Counted from the first letter of the stretch, positions 8,143 through 16,576 are shown. The stretch is DNA of 64,000 nucleotides from Sphingobacteriales bacterium (GCA_003963365.1 RXJG01000004.1:1030948-1094947); one strand, 5' to 3'. Translations and numbers: made by a program. Notes: generated from the letters alone by a model not told the origin.

Positions 8143-8769
8143 CTAACTGCATATTCCCACTTTCGCTTTTACAAATTCATTCTTCTCTAATTCGTTCAGC
8201 ATAAATAAGGCAATATCGCCTGAAGTGATGCGCATGGTGTTTGGTTGTGGCGGATAATCTTTGTTTACATGATAAGTGCCTTTTGGTCCATCATCAACTA
8301 TAGTGGGCGGACAAACAAAAGTCCAGTCAAGATTGCTTTGCTGCAAATATTGTAATGCTTTTAAATGTTCCTGTCCAACTGCTAAAAATTGTTTGGGATA
8401 ATTATCTGCTTCAAGAATAAGCTTACCATCACTATTGTTTAATACGCCATACGTTCCAACGGCGATAATTCTTTTAACACCGGCTTTCTGCATTTGGTTA
8501 ACGATGTTTTTTATACCAAGTGACCTGGTTTTATCTTCCCCGTCAATACTGCCGCCTAATGAACTTAATACGGCATCACAATCATTCAACGCATCATAAA
8601 CTTCCCCTTCATCAAACACAGCACCTTTGATGAGTTGTAATTTTTCATCTTCAAATTTTATATCAAACACATTTCGTCCAAAGGCGTTTACCTTGTAGTT
8701 ACGCCAAACAGCCTGCTTAATGAGTTGAATGCCTATTTGCCCTGTAGCACCAAAGATTGCGAGTTTCAT
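8143..8769 (-). CDS. NAD(P)-binding protein, atypical SDR (NmrA/BVR-B-like)
   Basis: A 208-residue Rossmann protein. Residues 1-13 carry the GATGQIG variant of the dinucleotide-binding motif seen in atypical short-chain dehydrogenases such as NmrA-like and biliverdin reductase B-like proteins. It continues with DCDAVLSSLGG, GVKRIIAVGTYG, and LDWTFVCPPTIVDD, which match the usual order of family motifs. The catalytic YxxxK of classical SDRs is not evident. It may be a flavin or quinone reductase or a regulator; this cannot be decided. The gene is divergent from the trp operon, sharing the 8.77-8.93 kb gap. Confidence 0.8.
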   Translation of the reverse strand: MKLAIFGATGQIGIQLIKQAVWRNYKVNAFGRNVFDIKFEDEKLQLIKGAVFDEGEVYDALNDCDAVLSSLGGSIDGEDKTRSLGIKNIVNQMQKAGVKRIIAVGTYGVLNNSDGKLILEADNYPKQFLAVGQEHLKALQYLQQSNLDWTFVCPPTIVDDGPKGTYHVNKDYPPQPNTMRITSGDIALFMLNELEKNEFVKAKVGICS

Positions 8770-8889
8770 AGCAAAGAAATTATAAGGTTACAGAATAATT
8801 AAATATACAATTTTTAAATGCTTCAGTCAACAGGGCCTTTTATACTACGATGTGTTAGCCCCGTTTTTTTACAGTGCAATGAAAATTTA

Positions 8890-8921
8890 TTTGCTCAAAT
8901 AAAATTTTGACTGCATATTTG
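8890..8921 (+). promoter_or_regulatory. Probable promoter of the trp operon
   Basis: TTTG (8890-8893), 20 bases, then CATATTTG (8914-8921), one mismatch from TAnnTTTG. The predicted start of transcription (about 8926-8929) would fall at or next to the leader-peptide ATG at 8929, so the leader mRNA may be nearly leaderless. Confidence 0.55.
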
Positions 8922-8928
8922 TGGAGTA

Positions 8929-8988
8929 ATGAAACAGCAAATACAAAATAATCATTGGTGGTGGCATACAACTCTAAGGGGTCTGTAA
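8929..8988 (+). CDS. trpL: trp operon leader peptide (three consecutive Trp codons)
   Basis: A 19-codon open frame from ATG at 8929 to TAA at 8986-8988. Codons 10-12 are TGG TGG TGG (8956-8964); Trp is otherwise rare, so three in a row directly before a terminator and trpE is the mark of an attenuation leader peptide. The last three sense codons before the stop (AGG GGT CTG) double as the 5' strand of an antiterminator that pairs with 9022-9029. When tRNA-Trp is short, ribosomes stall about 15-20 bases before that strand, leaving it free; when Trp is plentiful they reach the stop and cover it. The peptide itself is not expected to have another function. Confidence 0.85.
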   Translation: MKQQIQNNHWWWHTTLRGL

Positions 8989-9048
8989 TGTCATTTACTA
9001 TGTTTTATTTTATAACATACTCAGGCCCCGATAATATCGGGGCTTTTT
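8978..9048 (+). promoter_or_regulatory. trp transcription attenuator
   Basis: Terminator: an 8-bp stem GCCCCGAT / ATCGGGGC (9025-9032 with 9036-9043), 3-base loop, then TTTTTG. Antiterminator: GGGGTCTG (8978-8985) pairs with CAGGCCCC (9022-9029) through 8 bp including one G-U, using five bases of the terminator's 5' arm (9025-9029), so the two are mutually exclusive. An AT-rich hairpin (8999-9019) lies between. Classical leader attenuation is well known for proteobacterial trp operons; the pairings here are read directly from the sequence, the control is inferred. The remaining 130 bases to trpE show nothing further. Confidence 0.82.
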
Positions 9049-9181
9049 GTTTGTCTGAACCGGGATTTATTGGATTATGAGGATTAAAAAGGAGTGTAAA
9101 CGGTTCAGCATAAAAAATTAATAACGGGAAATGGCCAGGATATAAATTGATTTCATCCTGATCCATAAAATCTCAAAAATC

Positions 9182-10609
9182 ATGGTTCAGACTATGAAGA
9201 AGATTCAAATAACAACTACTGTAAAAAAGATGCTGGCAGATGTGTACACACCGGTGGGCATCTACCTGCGGGTGCGTGACCGTTTCAGGGATACGGTATT
9301 GCTGGAAAGTACCGATTCACATGCTGCTGAAAACAGTTTTTCATTTATCGGCATTAATGCTATCGGTGGTATTGAAATCAGTAATACAAAAAATATTGAG
9401 TTTAAGATTCCGGGATTACCTCCTGAAAAAGCACCCATTAAAAATGTGAGTGATGTACCGGCCATTATGTGGGAGTTTATGCAACGATTTGAAGTGAATA
9501 AGCTCACCGATAAAGCTGCAAGAACTGCACAGGGTTTATTTGGTTATACAACTTATGATGCTATCCAGTTTTTTGATACGATAAAACTGAAGTCTGCTTC
9601 ATTGCAACCATCCGTTCCATTGATGCGGTATCGTTTGTACCAGTATGTAATTGCAGTTAATCATTTTAAAGATGAATTATATATCTGTGAAAATTCAATA
9701 AACGGAATTGAAAGCGACCTGCCGCTGGTAGAGTCATTGATTAAAAGTAAAGATGTGCCCACTTATCCTTTCAAAATAAAAGGAACAGAAACATCTAATA
9801 TGAATGATGAGGATTATAAACAAATGGTGAGTGAAGGAATAAAGAGTTGTTTCCGTGGCGATGTATTTCAAATTGTATTAAGCCGGCGTTTTCAGCAAAG
9901 TTTTATTGGTGATGAGTTTAATGTGTACCGTGCTTTAAGAAATATCAATCCTTCTCCATACCTGTTCTTTTTTGATTACGGTGATTATAAATTATTGGGC
10001 TCATCACCCGAAGCACAACTAATCATTCAAAATGGAAAAGCAGTAGTGCATCCTATCGCCGGAACATTCAGAAGAACAGGTGATGATGAGATTGATGCCA
10101 GAGAAACAGAACGTTTATTAAAAGATGCGAAAGAAAATGCAGAGCATGTAATGCTGGTTGATTTGGCCAGAAATGATTTAAGCCGGATGTGTGATGAAGT
10201 AAAAGTTGACCATTACCGGCAGGTGCAGTATTACAGTCATGTTATTCATTTGGTAAGTGAGGTGAGTGGTAAAGTAAGAGAAGGATTTAATCCCTTCAAT
10301 TTAATGGCTGTTACTTTTCCGGCAGGAACGTTAAGCGGTGCCCCTAAGTTTAAAGCGATGGAGATTATTGATTCACTTGAACCCACTGCAAGAAGTTATT
10401 ATGGAGGATGCATTGGCTTTATGGGTTTTGATGGAACCTGTAATCATGCCATCATGATCCGTACATTATTAAGCAAACAAAACACGATGTATTACCAGGC
10501 AGGTGCAGGGGTAGTGGCTGCCAGCAAACCGGACAGTGAATTACAGGAAGTGAATAATAAATTAGGTGCATTAAAGAAAGCGATAGAAGCGGCTGAGGGA
10601 ATTAATTAA
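9182..10609 (+). CDS. trpE: Anthranilate synthase component I
   Basis: Makes anthranilate from chorismate with ammonia from TrpG, the first committed step to tryptophan. The 475-residue length is normal. The N-terminal domain has the LLESTD motif (about 36-41) where feedback tryptophan binds. The C-terminal chorismate-binding domain (about 205-465) has FQIVLSRRF, the PIAGTFRRTG segment, MLVDLARNDLSR and AGTLSGAPKFKAMEII. ATG at 9182 is taken; a second ATG at 9197 (MKKIQ) is an equally reasonable start. It is first in the operon, behind the attenuator, and trpG follows after 15 bases. Confidence 0.97.
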   Translation: MVQTMKKIQITTTVKKMLADVYTPVGIYLRVRDRFRDTVLLESTDSHAAENSFSFIGINAIGGIEISNTKNIEFKIPGLPPEKAPIKNVSDVPAIMWEFMQRFEVNKLTDKAARTAQGLFGYTTYDAIQFFDTIKLKSASLQPSVPLMRYRLYQYVIAVNHFKDELYICENSINGIESDLPLVESLIKSKDVPTYPFKIKGTETSNMNDEDYKQMVSEGIKSCFRGDVFQIVLSRRFQQSFIGDEFNVYRALRNINPSPYLFFFDYGDYKLLGSSPEAQLIIQNGKAVVHPIAGTFRRTGDDEIDARETERLLKDAKENAEHVMLVDLARNDLSRMCDEVKVDHYRQVQYYSHVIHLVSEVSGKVREGFNPFNLMAVTFPAGTLSGAPKFKAMEIIDSLEPTARSYYGGCIGFMGFDGTCNHAIMIRTLLSKQNTMYYQAGAGVVAASKPDSELQEVNNKLGALKKAIEAAEGIN

Positions 10610-10624
10610 AAGTATAAGCAACAA

Positions 10625-11194
10625 ATGAAAATATTAGTATTCGATAATTACGACAGTTTTACTTACAATCTTGTTCACCTGGTGGAAAAGATAACACATA
10701 CTAAAGTGGATGTGTACCGTAACGACCAGATTCCATTAGAAAAAGTGAAAGAATATGATAAAATAATTTTGTCTCCCGGCCCCGGTATTCCGGTGGAAGC
10801 TGGTTTATTGTTGCCATTAATAAAAGAATATGCGGCAACAAAATCTATACTGGGAGTTTGCTTAGGTCACCAGGCCATAGGGGAAGCATTTGGCGGAACA
10901 TTGATAAACTTAAGTACAGTGTATCATGGAGTGGCCACGAAATGTCAACTATCAACTGCCAACAGTCAACTCTTTAAAGGGTTGCCTGGTGAAATAGAAG
11001 TAGGACGATATCATTCATGGGTGATATCAAAAGAAAACTTTCCAATTGAATTAGAAATTACTGCAGAAGATGAGCAGGGAATGATTATGGCGTTGCAGCA
11101 TAAAACGTATGATGTGCAGGGAGTGCAGTTTCACCCCGAGAGTGTACTGACGCCGAGAGGAGAAGATATTTTGAGAAACTGGTTAAAACAATAA
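10625..11194 (+). CDS. trpG: Anthranilate synthase component II (glutamine amidotransferase)
   Basis: Class I glutamine amidotransferase giving ammonia to TrpE. It has 189 residues. Nucleophile Cys79 in GVCLGHQ, with His170 and Glu172 in QFHPES completing the triad. HGVATK and GRYHSW are typical of TrpG and shared with PabA, but the operon position settles TrpG. Oddity: residues 107-116 (CQLSTANSQL) are encoded by a stretch of CAACT words (10944-10972) like those in intergenic repeats of this genome; in a surface loop of the family it should be tolerated. It is not fused to trpD. Confidence 0.96.
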   Translation: MKILVFDNYDSFTYNLVHLVEKITHTKVDVYRNDQIPLEKVKEYDKIILSPGPGIPVEAGLLLPLIKEYAATKSILGVCLGHQAIGEAFGGTLINLSTVYHGVATKCQLSTANSQLFKGLPGEIEVGRYHSWVISKENFPIELEITAEDEQGMIMALQHKTYDVQGVQFHPESVLTPRGEDILRNWLKQ

Positions 11195-11196
11195 CA

Positions 11197-11994
11197 ATGA
11201 GTCTAAACCCGATGATTTCTTGTTTGTGTATTACAAAAAATTCAGCAGTATTGCTTAGCCGTGCTATTGAATGTTTTGAATCGCAAACCTATCCATTTAA
11301 AGAATTGCTGGTTATTTATGAAAGTGATAATACAGGCATCGATGAAGTAATTGCACAGAAAAAAGTCAATAAAGAGATTCACTTTATTGAAGTTCCTGCA
11401 GCACCAAAACAAAGCCTGGGTGAATTGAGAAACTATTCAATTGAATTGGCAAAAGGTGAATTGTTTTGTCAATGGGATGATGATGATTGGTATGCTGCTA
11501 ACCGCCTGGAAGAACAATTGAGATCACTGCAGCTCCATGAAGCAGATGTTTGTTTTCTTGGTTATTGGATCATTTACGATCATACAGATGGAAAAGCCTA
11601 TATCTCTTTTCGGCGTAACTGGGAAGGAACCGTACTGGCAAAAAAATCTATCATCAATGAAGCCTGTTGTTATGCAGCTTTGCCTAAAGCAGAAGACACC
11701 GCCTTTAAAGAAGCAGTGGAAGCGAATTATAAAATAGACCGTTTTTTTGCACCGCATCTTTATATCTATACTTATCATGGAAACAACACCTGGGACTATC
11801 CGCATTTTCAAAAGAATTTTGAATTGGGTGAACAACTCTCAGCTGAACTGGCTTCCTTGTGTGGCGATATTTTGAATAATAAATATAACCTGCCCACAGC
11901 AACAAAGTTGTTGCAGCAGGACGCAATAATCAATGAATTAAAAGAAAAAATGAATGCGGTTGACCTGAAAACAGGGGTGGATATAATTAAATAA
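11197..11994 (+). CDS. Family 2 glycosyltransferase inside the trp operon
   Basis: A 265-residue GT-A fold transferase. The N-terminus MISCLCITKNSAVLLSRAI and FESQTYPFKELLVIYES are the standard GT2 opening; an acidic cluster DDDD at residues 94-97 (CQWDDDDWYAANRL) gives the metal and nucleotide-sugar binding DXD motif. There is no membrane span. The acceptor is unknown. It starts 2 bases after the trpG stop and its stop codon shares a base with the trpD ATG, so it is translationally coupled on both sides and must be made with the Trp enzymes. No tryptophan role is known for such a protein; it may be a passenger gene or may modify something tied to aromatic supply. The family call is secure. 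Confidence 0.88.
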   Translation: MSLNPMISCLCITKNSAVLLSRAIECFESQTYPFKELLVIYESDNTGIDEVIAQKKVNKEIHFIEVPAAPKQSLGELRNYSIELAKGELFCQWDDDDWYAANRLEEQLRSLQLHEADVCFLGYWIIYDHTDGKAYISFRRNWEGTVLAKKSIINEACCYAALPKAEDTAFKEAVEANYKIDRFFAPHLYIYTYHGNNTWDYPHFQKNFELGEQLSAELASLCGDILNNKYNLPTATKLLQQDAIINELKEKMNAVDLKTGVDIIK

Positions 11995-12992
11995 TGGTTA
12001 TGAAAAAGATTTTACAATATTTATTCGAACACAAAACTCTCAGCCGCCAGCAGGCTTATGAAGTGTTACTCAATATTGGGAAAAGCGTTTACAACGAACA
12101 TGAAGTAACAGCCTTCATGACAGTGTACCTGATGCGCAGTATCACTATTGAAGAGTTGCAGGGTTTCCAGGATGCATTGCTGGAATTATGTGTGAAAGTA
12201 GATATGAATGGATTTGAAGTAATTGATATTGTTGGCACCGGTGGTGATGGAAAAAATACTTTCAATATCTCTACCCTCAGTTGTTTTATTGTGGCCGGAA
12301 CGGGGCAAAAAGTTGCCAAGCATGGTAACTATGGTGCTTCTGCAATTAGTGGTGCGTCTAATGTAATGGAACAGTTGGGGTATAAATTTAAAAGTAATAA
12401 CGACCAGTTAAAAAGAGAAGTAGAAGAAGCCAATATTTGTTTTTTACATGCTCCTTTATTTCATCCGGCATTAAAAACGGTTGGACCAATAAGAAAGAAT
12501 TTGGGGATGCGTACTTTCTTCAACATGCTCGGACCGATGGTAAATCCGGCCTTTCCTCCGTACCAGTTGGTAGGAGTGTATAGTTTGGAAATGGCCCGTA
12601 TTTATAATTACCTGCTACAGCAAACTGACCGTTCCTTCACTATCATTCATGGATTGGATGGTTATGATGAAATATCACTTACTAACGATACCAAAGTAAT
12701 TACCAATAAAGGTGAACAGGTATTAACTCCTGAACAACTTGGAAAAAGAATGGTAATGGCACAAGACCTGCAGGGAGGCAATACTGTTGAAGAAGCAGCT
12801 AAGATATTTTTAAAGATTTTGAAGGGGGAAGGAAACTGGGCGCAGAACGCAGTAGTGTTAGCGAATGCAGCAATGGCATTAAACTGTACCGGTAATTTTA
12901 AAACCTATGATGAAGCATACGGCAAAGCAGTGGAAAGTTTAGAAAGTGGCCGTGCTTACCAGTCATTACAAAAACTAATCAGTTTACAATAA
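11994..12992 (+). CDS. trpD: Anthranilate phosphoribosyltransferase
   Basis: Transfers phosphoribosyl from PRPP to anthranilate. The 332-residue length matches the free-standing enzyme. N-terminal helical domain (1-70), then GTGGDGKNTFNIST (about 81-94) binding PRPP, KHGNYGASAISGASNVMEQLG, and the C-terminal anthranilate site region. ATG at 11994 overlaps the stop of the glycosyltransferase gene; ATG at 12000 (MKKIL) is an alternative. The stop TAA overlaps the trpC ATG by one base. Confidence 0.97.
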   Translation: MVMKKILQYLFEHKTLSRQQAYEVLLNIGKSVYNEHEVTAFMTVYLMRSITIEELQGFQDALLELCVKVDMNGFEVIDIVGTGGDGKNTFNISTLSCFIVAGTGQKVAKHGNYGASAISGASNVMEQLGYKFKSNNDQLKREVEEANICFLHAPLFHPALKTVGPIRKNLGMRTFFNMLGPMVNPAFPPYQLVGVYSLEMARIYNYLLQQTDRSFTIIHGLDGYDEISLTNDTKVITNKGEQVLTPEQLGKRMVMAQDLQGGNTVEEAAKIFLKILKGEGNWAQNAVVLANAAMALNCTGNFKTYDEAYGKAVESLESGRAYQSLQKLISLQ

Positions 12993-13780
12993 TGGATATT
13001 TTAGAAACCATCATAGCTTATAAAAAAGTGGAAGTAATAAAAAGAAAGTCAGTGAGACCTATTGCTGAACTGGAAAATACTTCTGCTTTCATGCGCAACA
13101 CCTTGTCCTTAAAAAGTTCTTTGCTGGATGAAACAAAGACAGGAATCATTGCTGAGTACAAAAGGCAATCACCTTCCAAAGGAATTATAAACGATAAGGC
13201 AAATGTTATAACAGTAACAACGGCCTATACAAAGAATGGAGCATCCGGTTTATCGGTATTGACAGATGAAAAGTTTTTTGGTGGCTGTACGGATGATTTG
13301 ATGAAGGCAAGAGTAAATCAAATTCCCATTCTCCGTAAAGATTTTATTGTAGAGGAATACCAGGTAGCCGAAGCAAAAGCAATGGGTGCTGATGTGATTT
13401 TATTGATTGCTGCCTGTTTAACTCCAGCCGAAGTAAAACAACTGGCAGCCTTTGCAAAGACACTGAAGCTGGAAGTGCTGCTGGAACTTCACGCCGAAGA
13501 AGAGTTGGAACATATTTGTACAGAAACAGAAATTGTGGGAATCAATAACCGCAATTTAAAGACCTTTGAGGTGGATATTGAAAGAAGCCTGCGAATGGCG
13601 GAGAAAATTCCTGCTGATAAAATTAAAGTAGCGGAGAGTGGCATTAGTTCAGCAGATAATATCCGGTTGTTTAAGCAACATGGCTTTCGTGGGTTTTTGA
13701 TTGGGGAGAATTTTATGAAGGAAGAAAACCCTGGTGAAGCATTCAGGGAGTTTGCAGATGAACTAAAAACTAAAAAGTGA
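12992..13780 (+). CDS. trpC: Indole-3-glycerol phosphate synthase
   Basis: Ring closure of CdRP to indole-3-glycerol phosphate. A 262-residue TIM barrel. Conserved EYKRQSPSKG (about 54-63), LSVLTDEKFFGG, ILRKDFIVEEYQV with the catalytic Lys, GINNRNL, and VAESGI. It is a stand-alone enzyme, not fused to TrpF. Coupled to trpD by a one-base overlap. A 157-base spacer with a quasi-palindrome follows before the first trpF. Confidence 0.97.
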   Translation: MDILETIIAYKKVEVIKRKSVRPIAELENTSAFMRNTLSLKSSLLDETKTGIIAEYKRQSPSKGIINDKANVITVTTAYTKNGASGLSVLTDEKFFGGCTDDLMKARVNQIPILRKDFIVEEYQVAEAKAMGADVILLIAACLTPAEVKQLAAFAKTLKLEVLLELHAEEELEHICTETEIVGINNRNLKTFEVDIERSLRMAEKIPADKIKVAESGISSADNIRLFKQHGFRGFLIGENFMKEENPGEAFREFADELKTKK

Positions 13781-13796
13781 CATGCTGAATTATCAT

Positions 13797-13900
13797 ATTC
13801 TTCTTTGTGCCCCTTGTGCAGGTTCTTAGTGTTCTTTGTAGTAAAAAATCTAACCACAAAGGACACAAGGAAGGCACAATGAACACAAGGACCATAGGAT
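13797..13900. repeat. Quasi-palindrome of CACAAAGGACACAAGG words in the trpC-trpF gap
   Basis: The left part (about 13800-13842) reads TTTGTGCCCCTTGTG...GTGTTCTTTGTAGT; the right part (about 13854-13893) is largely its complement, built of CACAAAGGA / CACAAGG words. About 40 bases per arm pair with scattered mismatches around a roughly 10-base AT loop. Similar word strings occur between genes in many environmental bacterial genomes. It carries no coding potential. Confidence 0.65.
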
Positions 13901-13937
13901 TTAAAATTCAGCCGTAATAGTATAAAAATAAAAGTGT

Positions 13938-14573
13938 ATGAATATTAAAGTGTGCGGTATAACTCAGTTGAAACAATTACAACAATTAGATAAGCTCAAT
14001 ATTGATTATGCAGGGTTTATCTTTTTTAAAGGTTCGCCAAGATATGTAGTTGATAAGATTTCCAAAGATGAATTAAGCAATGCTGATTTTGATATTAAAA
14101 AAGTAGGCGTGTTTGTAAATGCGGATTATGATGAGATAATGAAGCAAGTGGATGATTACTCATTGGATATTGTGCAGTTACACGGAGATGAAAGACCAGA
14201 ACTTTGTGAAGAAATTTCGGAGAATATAGAAGTAATTAAAGCATTCAGGCTGAGTAATGATTATGAACAGGATATTGATGAACTGATTAATGAATATGAC
14301 GAAGTGTGTGATTATTATTTGTTTGACACGGCAGCTAAGAGTGGTTTATCAGGCGGCAGTGGTGAGCAGTTTGACTGGAAACAATTAAGCAAAGCAAGAA
14401 TTGAAAAACCATTTTTCCTGAGCGGTGGTATTGGAATAGATGATGCAGAAAGAGTAAAGAAATTTAAACATCCTGATTTTTATGGAGTGGATATTAACAG
14501 CCGCTTTGAAAAAGAACCGGGAGTAAAAGATCTGGCTTTGGTGATGCAGTTTAAGATGGCATTGAAGAAATAA
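13938..14573 (+). CDS. trpF: Phosphoribosylanthranilate isomerase, copy 1
   Basis: Amadori rearrangement of phosphoribosylanthranilate to CdRP. A 211-residue TIM barrel. Catalytic Cys at residue 6 (KVCGIT) and the general-acid Asp in YLFDTAAKSG (about 130), GFIFFKGSPRYV, VGVFVNA, VQLHGDE, and the phosphate-binding FLSGGIG and GVDINSRFE. It is one of two tandem copies; by eye close to half of the residues agree with copy 2. Both keep all catalytic residues. Copy 1 has a longer loop after the catalytic Asp (AAKSGLSGGSGEQ). Confidence 0.95.
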   Translation: MNIKVCGITQLKQLQQLDKLNIDYAGFIFFKGSPRYVVDKISKDELSNADFDIKKVGVFVNADYDEIMKQVDDYSLDIVQLHGDERPELCEEISENIEVIKAFRLSNDYEQDIDELINEYDEVCDYYLFDTAAKSGLSGGSGEQFDWKQLSKARIEKPFFLSGGIGIDDAERVKKFKHPDFYGVDINSRFEKEPGVKDLALVMQFKMALKK

Positions 14574-14585
14574 GTTCAGCAAAAC

Positions 14586-14621
14586 GGATATAAAAATAAT
14601 TGCGATAAACTTTTTATATCC
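14586..14621. repeat. Inverted repeat between the two trpF genes
   Basis: A perfect 11-bp inverted repeat GGATATAAAAA (14586-14596) with TTTTTATATCC (14611-14621) around a 14-base loop. No T-run follows it. Confidence 0.72.
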
Positions 14622-14657
14622 TGATTATAAAACAGAGCACTTAAAATCTAAACTACT

Positions 14658-15290
14658 ATGCGGGTAAAGGTCTGCGGGATGACCCAGTTAAACCAGGTGG
14701 AAGAACTGGCCAATATGGGCATCGCCTTTGCTGGTTTTATTTTTTATGCTAAAAGTCCGCGGTATGTGTTTAAGTCTTTAAACATAACCGAGATTAAACG
14801 CATATCAAACATTAATAAAGTTGGTGTGTTTGTAAATGCGCCGGTTGAAGAAGTGATACATATGGTGGATGAATGCCGGTTGAGTATGGTGCAGTTGCAT
14901 GGTGATGAAACACCCAAGTATTGTGAGAAGATTGCGGATTATGTATCGGTGGTAAAAGCTTTTCGCATAAGCGATAATGATAATATTGAGTACATGATTA
15001 AACCCTTTATGGAGGTGTGTGACATGTTTATGTTTGATACATTAGGCGTTGGGTATGGAGGGACAGGAAAAAAGTTTGACTGGAATTTGCTGAAAGGTAA
15101 AACGATTGGTAAACCATTTTTTTTGAGTGGTGGCATTGAGCCGGATGATATAAGCAATTTAAAATTCTTTGCACAGGAGCCGGTGGCCAAAGCATTGTTT
15201 GCGGTGGATATCAATAGTAAGTTTGAAAGTAGTGCTGGTGTGAAGGATATGAAGATGGTGAAGGAGTTTATGAAAAGATTGAATGGATAA
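14658..15290 (+). CDS. trpF: Phosphoribosylanthranilate isomerase, copy 2
   Basis: Second trpF in the same operon, 210 residues. Catalytic Cys in KVCGMT, GFIFYAKSPRYV, VGVFVNA, VQLHGDE, Asp in FMFDTLGVGYGGTGKKFDW, FLSGGIEPDD, and VDINSKFE. The GYGGTGK loop is the more usual TrpF form, so this copy may be the ancestral one and copy 1 the diverged one. It may be a duplication in progress, or the second isomerase may have shifted specificity (HisA-like or another aminoribose phosphate); both copies look active on motif grounds. trpB follows after 95 bases. Confidence 0.95.
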   Translation: MRVKVCGMTQLNQVEELANMGIAFAGFIFYAKSPRYVFKSLNITEIKRISNINKVGVFVNAPVEEVIHMVDECRLSMVQLHGDETPKYCEKIADYVSVVKAFRISDNDNIEYMIKPFMEVCDMFMFDTLGVGYGGTGKKFDWNLLKGKTIGKPFFLSGGIEPDDISNLKFFAQEPVAKALFAVDINSKFESSAGVKDMKMVKEFMKRLNG

Positions 15291-15316
15291 CAGAGCCGGG
15301 TTGGTGAATAGAGTTT

Positions 15317-15370
15317 CAGAACGAACAAGAGTGCGATTCTTCCACTGGAAGAATCGAATGCAACAAAAGA
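15317..15370 (+). repeat. Interspersed element, copy A, with inserted hairpin
   Basis: CAGAACGAACAAGAGTGCGA (15317-15336) and GCAACAAAAGA (15360-15370) match the rpoB-rpoC gap copy at 31359-31390 with one mismatch. Between the halves, copy A has about 22 extra bases that complete a perfect 10-bp hairpin (15334-15343 with 15347-15356, 3-base loop); copy B has only one base there. Confidence 0.72.
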
Positions 15371-15385
15371 TAAATAGAATTACAA

Positions 15386-16576
15386 ATGAGCACAACAACA
15401 TATCAGCAACCTTCTTTGCAGGGTTATTACGGAAAATTTGGCGGGGCATATATCCCTGAAATGTTACATCGTAATGTGGAGGAACTGCGTAACCGTTATT
15501 TGGAAATTATGCAGGAAACATCTTTTCAAAAAGAGTTTCGGGAACTGCTGAAAGATTATGTGGGCAGGCCAACTCCATTATACCTGGCAAAACGATTGAG
15601 TAAGGAATTCAACACACAGATTTACCTGAAACGGGAAGACCTGAACCATACTGGTGCACATAAAATCAATAATACGGTTGGACAAATATTATTAGCTCAG
15701 CGATTGGGTAAGAAAAGAATTATTGCAGAGACCGGTGCAGGTCAGCATGGAGTAGCCACTGCTACTGTGTGTGCATTAAAAGGGGTAGAGTGCATTGTGT
15801 ACATGGGAGAAAAGGATATAGAACGGCAAGCTCCTAACGTGGCGAGGATGAAAATGCTGGGAGCCAAAGTAATTCCGGCAACCAGTGGAAGTAAAACATT
15901 AAAAGATGCAACTAATGAAGCTATCCGAGACTGGATTAATAATCCTAACGATACACACTATATTATAGGCAGTGTGGTAGGTCCGCATCCTTATCCTGAT
16001 ATGGTGGCGAAATTCCAGAGTGTTATTAGTGAAGAAATGCGCTGGCAGTTAAAAGAAAAAACCGGCAGTGAATTGCCAACTCATGTACTGGCTTGTGTGG
16101 GTGGTGGCAGTAATGCAGCCGGAGCTTTTTATCATTTCCTGGATGAACTGAGTGTGCAGTTGATTGCGGTGGAAGCGGCCGGTCATGGTGTAAACAGTGG
16201 ATTGAGTGCTGCTACCACACAACTCGGCAAGCCGGGAGTGTTGCATGGTAGTAAAAGTTTGGTGATGCAAACAGAAGATGGACAAGTGGTGGAGCCGCAC
16301 AGTATTTCAGCCGGACTCGATTATCCCGGTATTGGTCCGTTGCATGCCCATTTATTTGATAGCGGTCGTGGGGAGTTTTTAAGTGCTACTGATGAAGAAG
16401 CATTGGATGCCGCTTTTCATCTGGCCAAAATGGAAGGTATTATTCCGGCATTGGAGACAGCACATGCATTAGCAGTGTTTAATCAAAAGAAGTTTAAAGA
16501 GAGTGATGTGGTGGTGGTATGTTTGAGTGGGAGAGGTGATAAAGATTTAGCTACTTATATGAAGGCAATGGAATAA
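15386..16576 (+). CDS. trpB: Tryptophan synthase beta chain
   Basis: PLP enzyme joining indole and serine into tryptophan. The 396-residue length is typical of TrpB1. [12 protein letters not shown] at the N-terminus, HTGAHKINN with PLP-lysine Lys93, [12 protein letters not shown] carrying the catalytic Glu, [15 protein letters not shown] binding the PLP phosphate, and LSGRGDKDL near the C-terminus. It forms an alpha2-beta2 complex with TrpA encoded 56 bases downstream; that spacer holds repeated TTGAATG words. Confidence 0.98.
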   Translation: MSTTTYQQPSLQGYYGKFGGAYIPEMLHRNVEELRNRYLEIMQETSFQKEFRELLKDYVGRPTPLYLAKRLSKEFNTQIYLKREDLNHTGAHKINNTVGQILLAQRLGKKRIIAETGAGQHGVATATVCALKGVECIVYMGEKDIERQAPNVARMKMLGAKVIPATSGSKTLKDATNEAIRDWINNPNDTHYIIGSVVGPHPYPDMVAKFQSVISEEMRWQLKEKTGSELPTHVLACVGGGSNAAGAFYHFLDELSVQLIAVEAAGHGVNSGLSAATTQLGKPGVLHGSKSLVMQTEDGQVVEPHSISAGLDYPGIGPLHAHLFDSGRGEFLSATDEEALDAAFHLAKMEGIIPALETAHALAVFNQKKFKESDVVVVCLSGRGDKDLATYMKAME

